DNA of 64,000 nt, from assembly GCA_963700475.1 (NCBI GenBank), contig CAVOXR010000005.1:186001-250000 (forward strand). The letters are read 5' to 3'. Of this stretch, positions 26,691-36,103 are shown piece by piece; the stretch's first letter is position 1; every line of letters begins with the position of its first letter. The notes beneath the pieces were generated by a model, which was not told the DNA's origin, made no database searches, and worked only from the letters and a program-made list of their open reading frames with translations. The stretch is from Prado023 sp963700475 (GTDB lineage: Bacteria; Actinomycetota; Actinomycetes; S36-B12; CAIYMF01). The position numbers and the translations under genes are program-made.

Positions 26691-27230
26691 ATGGCCACCA
26701 AGTTCGAGAAGCCGCTCGAGGCTTCGCAGGTGACCCCGGTGGGGGACATGCCGCCACTGGAGGTCGTGACAGAGGGCATTCCTGCGCAGGAGCACATTGA
26801 GGCTCCCCCGGCAGCTCAGCCGGAGGCTGCCCCGGTCGCGCCGAAGCGCACGGGGCACCCGCTCGCATGGGCTCTGGCCGGTGCGATCGGTTTCCTCCTC
26901 GTGGTCGCGGGAATCATCGCGTTCACGCAGTCCTCGCCGACAAGCACTGCTGACCTGCACATGGGTCTGACCCCACAGGCCTGGCAGGAGTTCCGAGCAG
27001 GCGAGCGGGCGTCCACCACACCGTTCCACATGGGTCTGACCCTGCCGGCATGGCAGGAGTTCCGCGCCGGTGAGCGGGCCATGGCTCCGGTGCTGACCCA
27101 CATGGGGCTCACCCCGGAGGCCTGGCTGGAGTACCGCACCGGCGAACAAGCCATGGCTCCGGTGCTGACCCACATGGGGCTCACCCCCGAGGCCTGGCTG
27201 GCCTACCGAACGGGAGAACAGGTGGCATGA
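26691..27230 (+). CDS. Repeat protein B: single-pass membrane protein with four HMGLTPxAW repeats
   Basis: A 179-residue paralogue of the protein at 25038, family unknown to me. The soluble N-terminus (KPLEAS, DMPPLEVVTEGIP) and the membrane helix at about 58-79 align without gaps. Outside are four repeats at 90-107, 113-130, 137-154 and 161-178, of the pattern HMGLTPxAWxE(F/Y)RxGE, separated by ASTTPF or MAPVLT linkers. The conserved His-Met, Trp and Arg-x-Gly-Glu positions suggest a small structural or binding unit. The protein ends right after the fourth repeat and has no SI-rich tail. ATG 26691 follows GGGAGG. Confidence 0.75.
   Translation: MATKFEKPLEASQVTPVGDMPPLEVVTEGIPAQEHIEAPPAAQPEAAPVAPKRTGHPLAWALAGAIGFLLVVAGIIAFTQSSPTSTADLHMGLTPQAWQEFRAGERASTTPFHMGLTLPAWQEFRAGERAMAPVLTHMGLTPEAWLEYRTGEQAMAPVLTHMGLTPEAWLAYRTGEQVA
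27078..27221 (+). repeat. 72-bp tandem repeat (two copies) in repeat protein B
   Basis: Copies at 27078-27149 and 27150-27221 encode AMAPVLTHMGLTPEAWLEY and the remainder of a 24-residue unit. They differ at only a few bases, mostly near the 3' end, so this duplication is more recent than that of the first two repeats in the gene. Confidence 0.85.
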
Positions 27231-27253
27231 CCCAGGCGCTCGGCGAGGGTCAT
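27227..27253. terminator. Hairpin spanning two convergent stop codons
   Basis: ATGACCC (27227-27233) and GGGTCAT (27247-27253) form a perfect 7-bp stem with a 13-base loop. The stop codons of repeat protein B and of the convergent DUF4921 gene both lie inside it. A bidirectional terminator is likely, though the stem is short. Confidence 0.45.
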
Positions 27254-28593
27254 ACCTCCGTGTAGCGGAGCGCGCCGGTCCGATGCGAGCACTCGTCGCC
27301 GATGGCCATCGGCTCGATGCGCCCAGTTGAGCGCAGCCCCACCAGGGCATCGACCATCCGCTGGCGCAGCGTGAACGGGCTGATCGTGTTCACGTTGATC
27401 TTCGTCCCGCCCTCGAACCCGGCGAGGGTCGAGACGCGCCACTTGAGGTTGATCCGCCACGGCATCGCAGCCTCGGCACCGATCGGGCGATAGTGCCACT
27501 CCTCGTTGGTGGGGACCGTCCGACCCGTTGCGGCGTGACAGGCGTGCACCACGTCGGAGACCCCCCGCAGGGCGTCGGGGGAGTGCTCCCAAGGCAGTTG
27601 GGCCCGGCCCGTGGCGTAGATCTCGACGGTGGGATAGCGATGGCCGACCCCTGCAACGGCGATGCAGTGGTCGTTCTCGGCGATGACCAACCGTTCCCGG
27701 GCCGCCGGGTCGACGATCGTCGTGTTGAACAGGTCGGGTGCATCGCGGAGCATGCCCAGCGCGCGGGTCATGAGGGGGCCGTACTCATCGATCGCCACCA
27801 GCTGCTTGTGCAGGTGGTCGAAGGAGGCGCCTGCGGGGCGCAGCCAGTTCTGGAACGCCGCGACGTAGCGGGCGAACGGGTTGGTCCGGTTCAGGTCCGC
27901 GAGCCCATCCACTGTCAGGCTCAGGAAGGCGTGGTGCTCCAACGCAGTGAGGTCCCCCGAGGATGCCAGTTCGTCGTCCCAGGTCGCCCCGTCGATGAAG
28001 TGCCGGCGGGCGGCGATGACGTCGTGCGAGCTGTCGAAGAGGGCGCCGGCGCGGGCGAGCAGTTGCTCCTCGGGTTCAGCCGCGATCTCCTGCGCGCTGG
28101 CGCCGGCCGACTGCATCCGGGTCCGCTTGATGGCCAGGACGTGGTCCCGACCGACCGGGGTGGCGGCGTACTCGGTGGCCCGAGCACGTGCCGCTGCCGG
28201 GATCTCGTAGCCGTGGTTGGCGTGCCAGTACTCGAACGCGAGGATCTCGAACAGGTTGGGGAAGCGCCGGAAGTCCGCCACGGTCTCCCCGAGCTGCTCG
28301 GCGGGCAGGTTCTCAAGGACGGACCACGGTGCGGGCCCACCGGCGTCGGGATCCAGGACCAGCCGGGAGCGCTCGGGCGGTGTCTCGAGATACCGGCCGG
28401 GGCAGAAGGCGCAGACCGCCTGCGAACTGGCGGGGTCAAGGGGCTGCGGTGCAGGCAGGGCCGAGGGAATCGGCCGGTTGGATCGACCCGGGACCGTCCA
28501 CACCACGGTGCCGGTCAGGGGCGACTGCTGGCGCACGGTCCCGTCCGGCAGCTGCTCCAGGACGCGCACGGGCTCATCCGTCGCTCGGGTCAT
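27250..28593 (-). CDS. DUF4921 family protein (GalT/HIT-like)
   Basis: A 447-residue protein that opens with DGTVRQQSPLTGTVVWTVPGR, the hallmark of DUF4921. A CAFCPG cysteine pair near residue 80 could bind zinc, and FDHLHKQLVAID resembles the histidine triad of galactose-1-phosphate uridylyltransferase-like enzymes, so nucleotidyl transfer is a plausible role. The reaction is not known. ATG 28593 is used rather than an upstream start at 28620. It converges on repeat protein B with the stop codons 20 bp apart. Confidence 0.75.
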   Translation of the reverse strand: MTRATDEPVRVLEQLPDGTVRQQSPLTGTVVWTVPGRSNRPIPSALPAPQPLDPASSQAVCAFCPGRYLETPPERSRLVLDPDAGGPAPWSVLENLPAEQLGETVADFRRFPNLFEILAFEYWHANHGYEIPAAARARATEYAATPVGRDHVLAIKRTRMQSAGASAQEIAAEPEEQLLARAGALFDSSHDVIAARRHFIDGATWDDELASSGDLTALEHHAFLSLTVDGLADLNRTNPFARYVAAFQNWLRPAGASFDHLHKQLVAIDEYGPLMTRALGMLRDAPDLFNTTIVDPAARERLVIAENDHCIAVAGVGHRYPTVEIYATGRAQLPWEHSPDALRGVSDVVHACHAATGRTVPTNEEWHYRPIGAEAAMPWRINLKWRVSTLAGFEGGTKINVNTISPFTLRQRMVDALVGLRSTGRIEPMAIGDECSHRTGALRYTEV

Positions 28594-28639
28594 GCCCCCA
28601 TCCTTGCTCGACCTCGGCAACTCTCCGGGTGAGCCGCGC

Positions 28640-30038
28640 TCACAACGGGCGGAAGCGGGCCTGGAAGAACCGCAGGTACTTCGGCTCGAACGTCATCTCC
28701 AGGCCACGCACGGACTCGCGGCGGTCCCACACCGACAGCACGGCCTCGGCGGTGACGTCCATGTGCGCCTGGGTGTAGACGCGTCGCGGGATGGTGATCC
28801 GGACCAGCTCGAGCTTCGGGTGGCGGTGGTCGCCGGTCTCGGGATCCCGGCCGGCCGAGACGATCCCGCGCTCCATCGTGCGCACGCCCGCCTCCAGGTA
28901 GATCTCGCCAGCCAGACGTTGCCCCGGGAACTCATCCTGTGGAAGGTGCGGCAGGAACCCGGCCGCGTCGAGGAACACGGCGTGCCCGCCGATGGGCAGC
29001 ACGATCGGCACTGCCTCGCGGCGCAGCTGCTCGCCCAGATAGATCACCTGGCCGATGCGTGCGTCCAGGTGGGCCTGGTCGACGGATTCGTGCAGGCCCT
29101 GGGCGATCGCCTCCATGTCGCGCCCGGCCAGCCCGCCGTAGGTGTGCAGGCCCTCGTAGACGACGCACAGGTTGCGCGCCTCCTCGAACACATCGGGGTC
29201 GCGCAGGGCCAGGAACCCACCGATGTTGACCAGCGCGTCCTTCTTGGCGCTCATCCACGCCCCGTCGGTGAGGTCGCAGATGCGACGCACGATCTCGGCG
29301 ACCGGGACGTCGGCGAACCCGGGCTCGCGCTGGCGGATGAACCACGCGTTCTCGGCTATCCGCGTGATGTCGCAGTACAGCGGGATGCCATGCGCCCGGC
29401 ACAGGTCGTGGACCTCGGCGATGTTCGCGCAGGCTCATCGGCTGGCCGCCCGCCATGTTCACCGTGACGGCGATGCTGACGTAAGGGATGCGCTCCCGGC
29501 CGTACTCGGCGATGACCCGCCGCAGCTTCGCCAGGTCGACGTCGCCCTTGAACGGGTGCTCGCTGGCCGGATCGTGCGCCTCATCGATGATGATGTCGAC
29601 GAAGGTGCCGCCGGCCAGCTCCTGGTGCAGCCGCGTGGTGGTGAAGTACATGTTCCCGGGCACCACGTCGCCGCCGCTGATGAGCACTTGGGAGATGATG
29701 TGCTCCGCCCCCCGGCCCTGGTGCGTGGGCACCATGAAGGGGTACCCGTACACGTCCTGCACGGCCCTCTCGAAGCGGTAGAAGCTCTCACTGCCTGCGT
29801 AGGCCTCGTCGCCGAGCATCAGCGCGGCCCACTGCTCCTGCGACATCGCGTTCGTGCCGCTGTCGGTCAGCAGGTCGATGTAGACGTCACGGCTGCGCAG
29901 GAGGAACGTGTTCCAGCCCGCCTCGGTCAGGGCGGCCTCGCGCTCGGCGCGCGTGGTCATCCGCAGCGGCTCGACCATCTTGATCTTGTAGGGCTCCGCC
30001 CACGAGTGGCGGCGCTGGCCCGGGCGTTGCTCAGTCAT
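28640..30038 (-). CDS. tpl: Tyrosine phenol-lyase-like PLP enzyme, frameshifted
   Basis: This is a beta-eliminating lyase of the tyrosine phenol-lyase/tryptophanase family. The first part (to about 29435) has IDLLTDSGTNAM, GDEAYAGSESFY, PTHQGRGAE and MYFTTTRLHQ; the second part has MSAKKD with the PLP lysine, YGGLAGRDMEA and MERGIVSAGRD. The arginine in MERG and the short loop before MYFTTTR favour phenol-lyase over tryptophanase, which has MAxEIG-like sequence and a longer loop. One extra base near 29430-29437 breaks the frame; removing it gives MSLANIAEVHDLC, the expected continuity. The corrected protein of about 465 residues matches the family. Product would be phenol, pyruvate and ammonia. 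Confidence 0.8.
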
Positions 30039-30116
30039 GTCTCGAGTCTGCTCCCGAGCAGAGGGCTTTGCCCGTTGCCGGCGCCGCCGTGCCCGATCAG
30101 GGATCGAAGCTACGTG

Positions 30117-31461
30117 TCAACGCCTGGACTGGCCCGTGACACCGAGGGACTCGAGTTCGGATTCAAGGGCATGCGTGAGAAGTCCGACGTCGGGGACGGC
30201 GTCCGGGTCGACGATCACGGTGAGGGTCAACGTGCCGGCATAGGACAGGATCGCGAACGCCACCGTGACGTTTCCGGCCGTGATGGTGATCGGCACCATC
30301 TGCGTGATCCGTGCCCCGCCGAAGGTCAGGCGCTCAGCCGGGCCCCGGATGTTGGTGAGGAAGGAGTTGACCAGGCGCTGCCGGTCGATCAGCGGGCGGA
30401 AGAGCCCCACCGCTGCCAGGAGGCGGAAGGCGGGTGCGACCAGCGCCGAGGAGGACCCCCGCGTTGATGTCCTCTGTCGGGCTGTGGTCCGCGCGATCTG
30501 ACGGAGTCGCACCTCCCGCGGTCCGGTCAGGGGCACCCGGACGGGCATCACGCCGGTCTGGTTGCCGAGGTCGGTTGTCGTTGCCCGTGTCCGGGCCGAG
30601 ACCGGGACGGAGATGACCAGGGCGGGTGCCCGCTCCCCGCGATGCTCAAGGAGCGTGCCCAGGGCGCCGCTGACCGCGGCGAGCATCACGTCGTTCACGG
30701 TGGCCCCGTGGGCATGCGCAACATCCCGGATCGCCGCCAGCTCCGCCTCGACTGTGGTGACCCGGCGATGTGCACCGGTCGGCACATTCAGGGAGGTCCG
30801 CGGCGCGGGATCGGGCCGGAGCTGGCCCAGCTCGGCCAGGGCACCCCGAAGGGTGGCCGTTCCGGAGGGGATCCGGCGCACCGAGTGCAACCGGGCCTGC
30901 CAGGCATCGGTGCGCAGCTGCCGGCTCGTGGGTTGAGGTCGGGGCTGGTGGACGCCGACTCGTTCGGAGCCGGTCGCCGCCTCGTCGACCAGGGCTGCAA
31001 GGACTGCGAGACCGCCGATGCCATCGGCCACGACGTGGTGGAGGACGAAGACGATGGCAGCCGAGCCGTCGGCGAGGCCGGTGACCAGACTCGCCCGCCA
31101 CAGCGGCCGCGACCGGACCAGAGGGTTGGTGACGGACCTCACCGCGGTGTCCAGGAGGGCAGCGTGGTCCCCGGGCGCTGGACATCGGACGTGCTCCACG
31201 TGAGCGCCCACGTCGAACCTCGGGTCGTCCACCCAGATCGGGCGGCCACCCCCGAAGGGGACTGTGACCAGACGCTGGCGCAGCCGGGGGATCGCCGCGA
31301 GCCGGGTCTCGAGCAGCTGCCGCGCGCCCGGCAGGGTCGAAGTCGGTGCCGGAATCCAGGAGGAGGACCGCACCCACGTTCATGGGCACCGGTCCGACAT
31401 CCGTGGCCAACGCCTGGACGTCCCCGGGCCCAAGCCGCTGGAACCACGCGGGCGTGCTCAC
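30117..31461 (-). CDS. WS/DGAT-family acyltransferase, frameshifted near the 5' end
   Basis: A wax ester synthase/diacylglycerol acyltransferase homologue that would esterify acyl-CoA to long-chain alcohol or diacylglycerol, making storage lipid. The catalytic motif is LHHVVADGIGG, and later marks NDVMLAAVSGAL and FLTNIRGP are present. The main frame lacks the N-terminus; the missing start (GTG 31461, PAWFQRLGPGDVQAL, then MNVGAVLLLDSG) is in another frame. One extra base near 31334-31341 in a CGCGCGCCC string explains it. The corrected length of about 445 residues fits the family. Confidence 0.8.
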
Positions 31462-31547
31462 AGACCCGACAATCCCACACCAGGGCTCGACCGTCCTCCA
31501 GGGGTCACAATCGCGGGGACCGTCCAGTACGTCCTTGGCGAACGCGA

Positions 31548-31700
31548 TTCTTCGATGTGTGGGAGCACTGCTTCACCGACGATTCGATCCGCGAGATGGT
31601 GAAGGGTGCAGGCTTCTCGCACCTCGCCCTCGAGCGCGGCGTCCTCGGCGACACCGAGGACGACGACAACCACGTGGTGTTCGCGGTGGCCACCGCCTGA
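31548..31700 (+). pseudogene. 3' remnant of a methyltransferase-like gene
   Basis: Only the last 50 or so codons of a gene are present: FFDVWEHCFTDDSIREMVKG, then AGFSHLALERGVLGD, DDDNHVVFAVATA and a TGA. The pattern resembles the C-terminal end of class I SAM methyltransferases. No start codon or upstream coding sequence is found; upstream lies the start of the divergent WS/DGAT gene only 87 bp away. I read it as a fragment left by a deletion or rearrangement. Confidence 0.5.
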
Positions 31701-31725
31701 TCTCGACGCCCAGCGGCGAGCCAGC

Positions 31726-32982
31726 TCACGCGAAGTGCCGCTGGACGAGGGCCTCCGAGTAGCGGGCGCACAGCTCGACGCTGGCGAAGGACATGACCTC
31801 GCCGGCGAAGTAGGTCCGATTGGCGCCCTGCAATCCCTCCAGCTGCTCGTAGTAGCCGCCGGCCATGGCCGTGGGGCTGACGTGGGGGAAGTACCGCCAC
31901 CGACGAACGTGCACCACGCGGTCCAGTGATGCTCCCATCCGCACCAGGTCCTCGGAGAGCATCTCCGTCAGGGTCTCCTCGGTCATGCCGGGATCCCCCA
32001 GGGCGTACAGGGTGTCCAGCGGGGTGTCGGTCCAGCGCTGGTACCAGAGCATCAGGTGCCCCCGCTGCTCGGCGCCGAAGCGTTCAGGGACGAAGCCGGC
32101 GCCAGGCGGCAGTCCGGTCGTCTCGGCGAGCAGGACCCAGTAGTCGTAGTAGGTGATCTCGGAGAACAGGCTGCGTTCTGTCGGTGAGGCGTCCAGGAAG
32201 CGCAGTGCCTCGTCCAGCGGGCAGGCGAGGATCAGCGCGTCGAACTCCAGCTCGTCGTCGGCCGTCTCCACCTGGACGCAGCCGCCTCGGGCCACTCGCA
32301 CGACGCTGGTTCCGGTGCGCACGTCATGCTGCTGGGCCACCTGCGACCAGAGCGACTCGACACCATCCGGCCAGATGAACCGCCGTTTCCGGTCGCGCAT
32401 CGCCTCGAGGGTGCGCACGTCCAGGTACTTCAGCACGTAGGCCGCGGGCACCTCGCTGACGTAGCCGTACCCGAATCCTGTGAAGGGTGGGCCCACGAGG
32501 GATTCCATCGCGGACAGCCCATGGGATCGGCAGAACTGGGCGAAGGGAGCGTGCAGGTCGTGGTCGACCCCAGCCAGACCGGGCGAGTTGACGCGTCGGT
32601 AGCGCACCTGCGACAGCCAGGCGTAGGTGGCCAGCTGCCGGAGGATCCGGGGGTACTGGCGGGTCGTGAACAGGTCCATCGGATGCCCGTCGGGGTCGTA
32701 GCAGTGACCGCCCTCCATGGCTGCAGGCTCGACCCCCACCGATTGCATGATCGTGCGGGTGCTGCGGTAGTCGCTGCAGCCGAACACGGCGCCCATCTCG
32801 TAGACGTGCTCGCCCACCCGGATGGACGAGCACTTGCCCCCGACGCGGGGCTCCCGCTCCAGGACGGTCACACGGTCGTAGCCAGCCCGCTGCAGGTGGT
32901 GTGCCACGGAGAGCCCCGACGCGCCGGCGCCGATCACGCCGATCCGCGCGGTCCTCGGTCGTGTCCTGACGTTGTGGGACAT
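31726..32982 (-). CDS. FAD-dependent amine-oxidase-like oxidoreductase
   Basis: A 418-residue flavoprotein. The dinucleotide motif is IGVIGAGASGLSVAHHLQRAG, followed by VTVLEREPRVGGKCSS; a C-terminal TYFAGEVMSFASVELCARYSEAL segment closes the FAD site. The arrangement is that of the NAD(P)-binding amine oxidase or protoporphyrinogen-oxidase-like group, which includes flavin enzymes of polyketide, carotenoid and fatty acid modification. The substrate cannot be read. Nearby the truncated methyltransferase fragment suggests that this enzyme may once have had a partner. Confidence 0.75.
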   Translation of the reverse strand: MSHNVRTRPRTARIGVIGAGASGLSVAHHLQRAGYDRVTVLEREPRVGGKCSSIRVGEHVYEMGAVFGCSDYRSTRTIMQSVGVEPAAMEGGHCYDPDGHPMDLFTTRQYPRILRQLATYAWLSQVRYRRVNSPGLAGVDHDLHAPFAQFCRSHGLSAMESLVGPPFTGFGYGYVSEVPAAYVLKYLDVRTLEAMRDRKRRFIWPDGVESLWSQVAQQHDVRTGTSVVRVARGGCVQVETADDELEFDALILACPLDEALRFLDASPTERSLFSEITYYDYWVLLAETTGLPPGAGFVPERFGAEQRGHLMLWYQRWTDTPLDTLYALGDPGMTEETLTEMLSEDLVRMGASLDRVVHVRRWRYFPHVSPTAMAGGYYEQLEGLQGANRTYFAGEVMSFASVELCARYSEALVQRHFA

Positions 32983-33106
32983 GATCCCTTGGCGATCATG
33001 CCGCTGCGACGATCGACGCCGCTGCCCGGCGATCGCCCCTCCTTCACCTCCTACCTTGGCACGCGCCCGGGGCCTCTGGGAACCTGCCGGGCGCCTTCGG
33101 CAGGGT

Positions 33107-34612
33107 TCAGAGGTCGTTGCCGGCGTAGGACTGGTTGAAGCTCTTGTTGGCCAGCGGGAAGTCGGGGACGATCGTGTCGGTCAGGGCCACGGGCAGGGCC
33201 GGCCAGTTGAAGAACGACGGGTCGACAGCACGTACGCGGGCCAGCCGACCGGAGTGGGTGAGCTCGACGCGGTGAACCAGCGTCCCGCGCCACGCCTCGA
33301 CGACTCCGAGCCCGGCGCGTGGGGTCTCGACATCGGTGGCGTCAGCTGGTGAGCGTTCGTCCACTATGGGACCACGGCCCGCGATCCGGGCGGCTAGGTC
33401 CTCGATGAGGGCGGCCGAGGTGGCGACCTCCCGGGCACGCACCAGGAAGCGGGCCAGCACGTCGCCGCCCTCCTCGATCACCGGCGTGAACGGCGCGCCC
33501 AGGTCGCTGGACGGGTGCTCCGTGCGCGCGTCGGTGGCGACCCCGGAGGCGCGGGCGACGTAGCCCAGGGTCCCGATGTGCGCCGCCTGCTCGGGGGTGA
33601 GCACGGCCGTCCCCGTGAACCGGTCGGCCACGACCGTGTGGCCCAGGGTGATCTCGACGATCTCGGCGACCTCGCCGGCAGTGCGGCGGATCAGGTCGAG
33701 GTCGGGTTCCGTGGCGATGTGGGCGCCGCCGATGCTGATGCCCCCGCGCAGCAGTCGGTGCCCGGTGAGTGCCTTGTTGTGGCGCAGGAGGTGCTCGCGA
33801 AGGCGCTGGGTGTGTGCATGCGCGATGCCGTAGCCGACGTCGTTGGCGATGGCGCCCAGGTCGTTGACGTGGTTGTACAGGCGCTCGGCCTCGAGCAGCA
33901 GGGCGCGGACAGCCTGGGTCTGCGACTCGACCTCGATGCCGAGGGCGTCCTCGACGGCCAGCACATAGGCCAGGGTGTGCCCGACGGCGGTGTCGCCGCT
34001 GATGCGCTCGGCCAGCTCGATGCCCTGGGCAGGGGTCCGCCCCTCGAAGAGCTTCTCGACCCCGCGGTGCAGGAACCACAGTCGGGCCTTCATCTGCAGG
34101 ATGGTCTCGCCGACCACCGAGAACCGGAAGTGGCCCGGCTCGATGAGGCCCGCGTGGATGGGGCCAACGGGGATCTCGTAGACGCCGTCGCCCTCGACCG
34201 CGACGAACGGGTAGGAGTCGATGTCGGGGTTGAACCGGGGATCGGGATCGGCGTGACGGCGCATCGGGTGGTACCCAGTGGGCCAGTGGCCGTGGCGCAC
34301 CAGTCGTTGGGGCAGTGGGTGGTCCGCGGGGCGGATGCCGTACAGGTCGCGGATCTCACGCTCGAACCGCCCGGCGGGGAAGGAGACCTGCGCCAGTGTG
34401 GGGATCCATGGGTCGTCGAGGGGCACATCCAGGGTGAGTTCGGCCCGCTCGCCGACGGGGCGCAGGAAGCTGGCCACGACCCGCATCCGGTCGTCGTCCT
34501 CATGGGCGGCCATCAGGGCCAGGCGCCACCCGTCGCTGAGCAGGGTCCGAGCCTCGACCACCCAGCGATCGCGGGTGACGGTCATCCGACGGGTGGCGTG
34601 CAACGGGCTCAC
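33107..34612 (-). CDS. hycE: Hydrogenase-like large subunit (HycE/Rv0087-like), without Ni ligands
   Basis: A 501-residue fusion of a NuoC-like 30-kDa domain (YGIRPADHPLPQRLVRHG) and a NuoD/HycE-like 49-kDa domain. NiFe hydrogenases bind metal with two CxxC motifs. Here the first is AERISGDTAVGHT with no cysteine, and the C-terminal one is replaced by FPLANKSFNQSYAGNDL. The protein can therefore not hold a NiFe centre. Related hydrogenase-like (Ehr) complexes lack it as well. It is the last gene of the operon, and its GTG start overlaps the previous stop by 4 bases (GTGA). The reaction is unknown. Confidence 0.85.
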   Translation of the reverse strand: MSPLHATRRMTVTRDRWVVEARTLLSDGWRLALMAAHEDDDRMRVVASFLRPVGERAELTLDVPLDDPWIPTLAQVSFPAGRFEREIRDLYGIRPADHPLPQRLVRHGHWPTGYHPMRRHADPDPRFNPDIDSYPFVAVEGDGVYEIPVGPIHAGLIEPGHFRFSVVGETILQMKARLWFLHRGVEKLFEGRTPAQGIELAERISGDTAVGHTLAYVLAVEDALGIEVESQTQAVRALLLEAERLYNHVNDLGAIANDVGYGIAHAHTQRLREHLLRHNKALTGHRLLRGGISIGGAHIATEPDLDLIRRTAGEVAEIVEITLGHTVVADRFTGTAVLTPEQAAHIGTLGYVARASGVATDARTEHPSSDLGAPFTPVIEEGGDVLARFLVRAREVATSAALIEDLAARIAGRGPIVDERSPADATDVETPRAGLGVVEAWRGTLVHRVELTHSGRLARVRAVDPSFFNWPALPVALTDTIVPDFPLANKSFNQSYAGNDL

Positions 34613-36103
34613 CGGGCACCAGCCAGGACGGCAGCGGCGCTTGTCAGCATTTCGGCCAAGGGGCGGGCCGCGAAAGCCAGGAGCACTGCGGCAGTCAGGG
34701 CCACCAGCAGCGGTGCCGCCCGTCCCGTCCCCGCGCCGGCGGTCACGGGGTGCGCGAGCGGGGCCTGCGGCTCGTCGACCGTGGCGGCATCACCGATCGC
34801 TGTGGCGGCGGGCATGCCCAGGGTCATCGCGGCGACCTGGCGGCCGAACCCGGCGAACACCACGAGCAGGAGCAGCAGTGCGACGGCCATCGCCAGTCCG
34901 AGCCCGTTGGCCCAGCCGGCGATGACGATCGCCACCTCGGTGAAGAACAGGACGAACGGGGGGAAGCCGAGCAGGGCCGCGGTACCCGCAAGCAGCGGTC
35001 GGGCGAGGTCGGGCCGCCGGGCCAGGAGCCCGTGGACGTCGTCGATGCGGCTGCTGCCCTCGGCGGCCAGGATGCGCCCAGCCACGACGAACATGGTGGC
35101 CTTGACCAGCCCGTGGCCGAGCATGTGCAGCAGGACGGCGGTGGTGGCCACGGTTCCGCCGACCGCGGCTCCCAGGGCCATGATCCCCATGTGCTCGATG
35201 CTCGAGTAGGCCAGCAGCCGCTTGTAGTCGCGCTGGGCCAGCATCAGGGCGGCGGCCACGGCCAGGGACAGCAGCCCCGCGGCGACGAGCAGTCCGCGCA
35301 GGAAGTCCGGGCCGATGACGGCCGTGCTGATCGCCTGGATCCGCAGGATCGCGTAGAGCGCCACCGACAACAGGACCCCGGACATCAGCCCCGAGACCGG
35401 GGCCGGGGCCTGGGAGTGGGCGTCGGGCAGCCAGCTGTGCATCGGGGCCAGCCCGGCCTTGGTGGCGAAGCCGAGGACGGCCAGGGCCACGGCCAGGCGC
35501 GTGAGGTCGGGATCCAGCGGGATCGATCCGCTGGCCAGCAGGGACCAGGAGAGCGTGGGTGTTCCCGCAGCGACGCTGGCCGCGTAGAGCAGCACGATGC
35601 CCAGGAAGGCGATCGCCACCCCGACCGATCCGAGGACCACGTACTTCCAGGCGGCCTCGAGGGCGCGCTGGCCGCGGTGGTGCCCGACCAGGAACGCCGT
35701 GGTGATGGTGGTGGCCTCGACGGCGACCCACAGGATCCCGAGGTTGTCGGTGAGCACGGCCAGGCTCATCGCGGCCAGGAACAGGCACACCAGCGCCGTG
35801 TAGCGGCCGTCCGGCTCGCCCTGGTCGGCGCGCCTCGGGAGCCCGCCCCACAGGGCCGTCACAGCCACCGCCCCGATGGTGGTCACCAGCCACGCCGTGA
35901 GGCCGTCAGCGCGCAGCAGGCCCCTGGCTCCGGTCAGCGGACCCGAGTCCGCGACGGTGCCGAGCAGTGCCAGACCCGGTGCCGAGAACCGCGATCGCCG
36001 CGGCGAGGTCGGCCGTGCGGGTCCAGCCGTCACGGCGCCGGAACGCCGAGGCCAGCGCGAGCGCGGCCGGGACGAGCAGGGGGATCCAGAGCAGGCCAGT
36101 CAT
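34609..36103 (-). CDS. hycQ: HycQ/HyfF-like proton-channel subunit, frameshifted
   Basis: A NuoN/NuoM/HyfF-type antiporter-like membrane protein of about 497 residues. Helices with the proton-path charges are visible: VEATTITTAFL, FATKAGLAPMHSWLPDAHSQAPAPVSGLMSG and GHGLVKATMFV. The start (MTGLLWIPLLVPAALALASA, ATG 36103) is in a different frame from the body. One extra G near 35965-35975 explains it, since removal joins AIAVLGTG to LALLGTV. The start overlaps the HycP stop by 1 base (TGATG) and its own stop overlaps HycE by 4. Confidence 0.83.

Noticed and set aside
25284..27350. Long minus-strand open frame rich in Asp-Arg-Leu repeats opposite the repeat proteins
   Set aside because: It mirrors the TCGATC-rich repeats of the plus-strand genes, has no ribosome site of note, and the plus-strand frames show paralogy and good starts.
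28640..30038. Tryptophanase
   Set aside because: The short loop before MYFTTTR and the arginine in MERG match tyrosine phenol-lyase better; the alternative is kept as possible.
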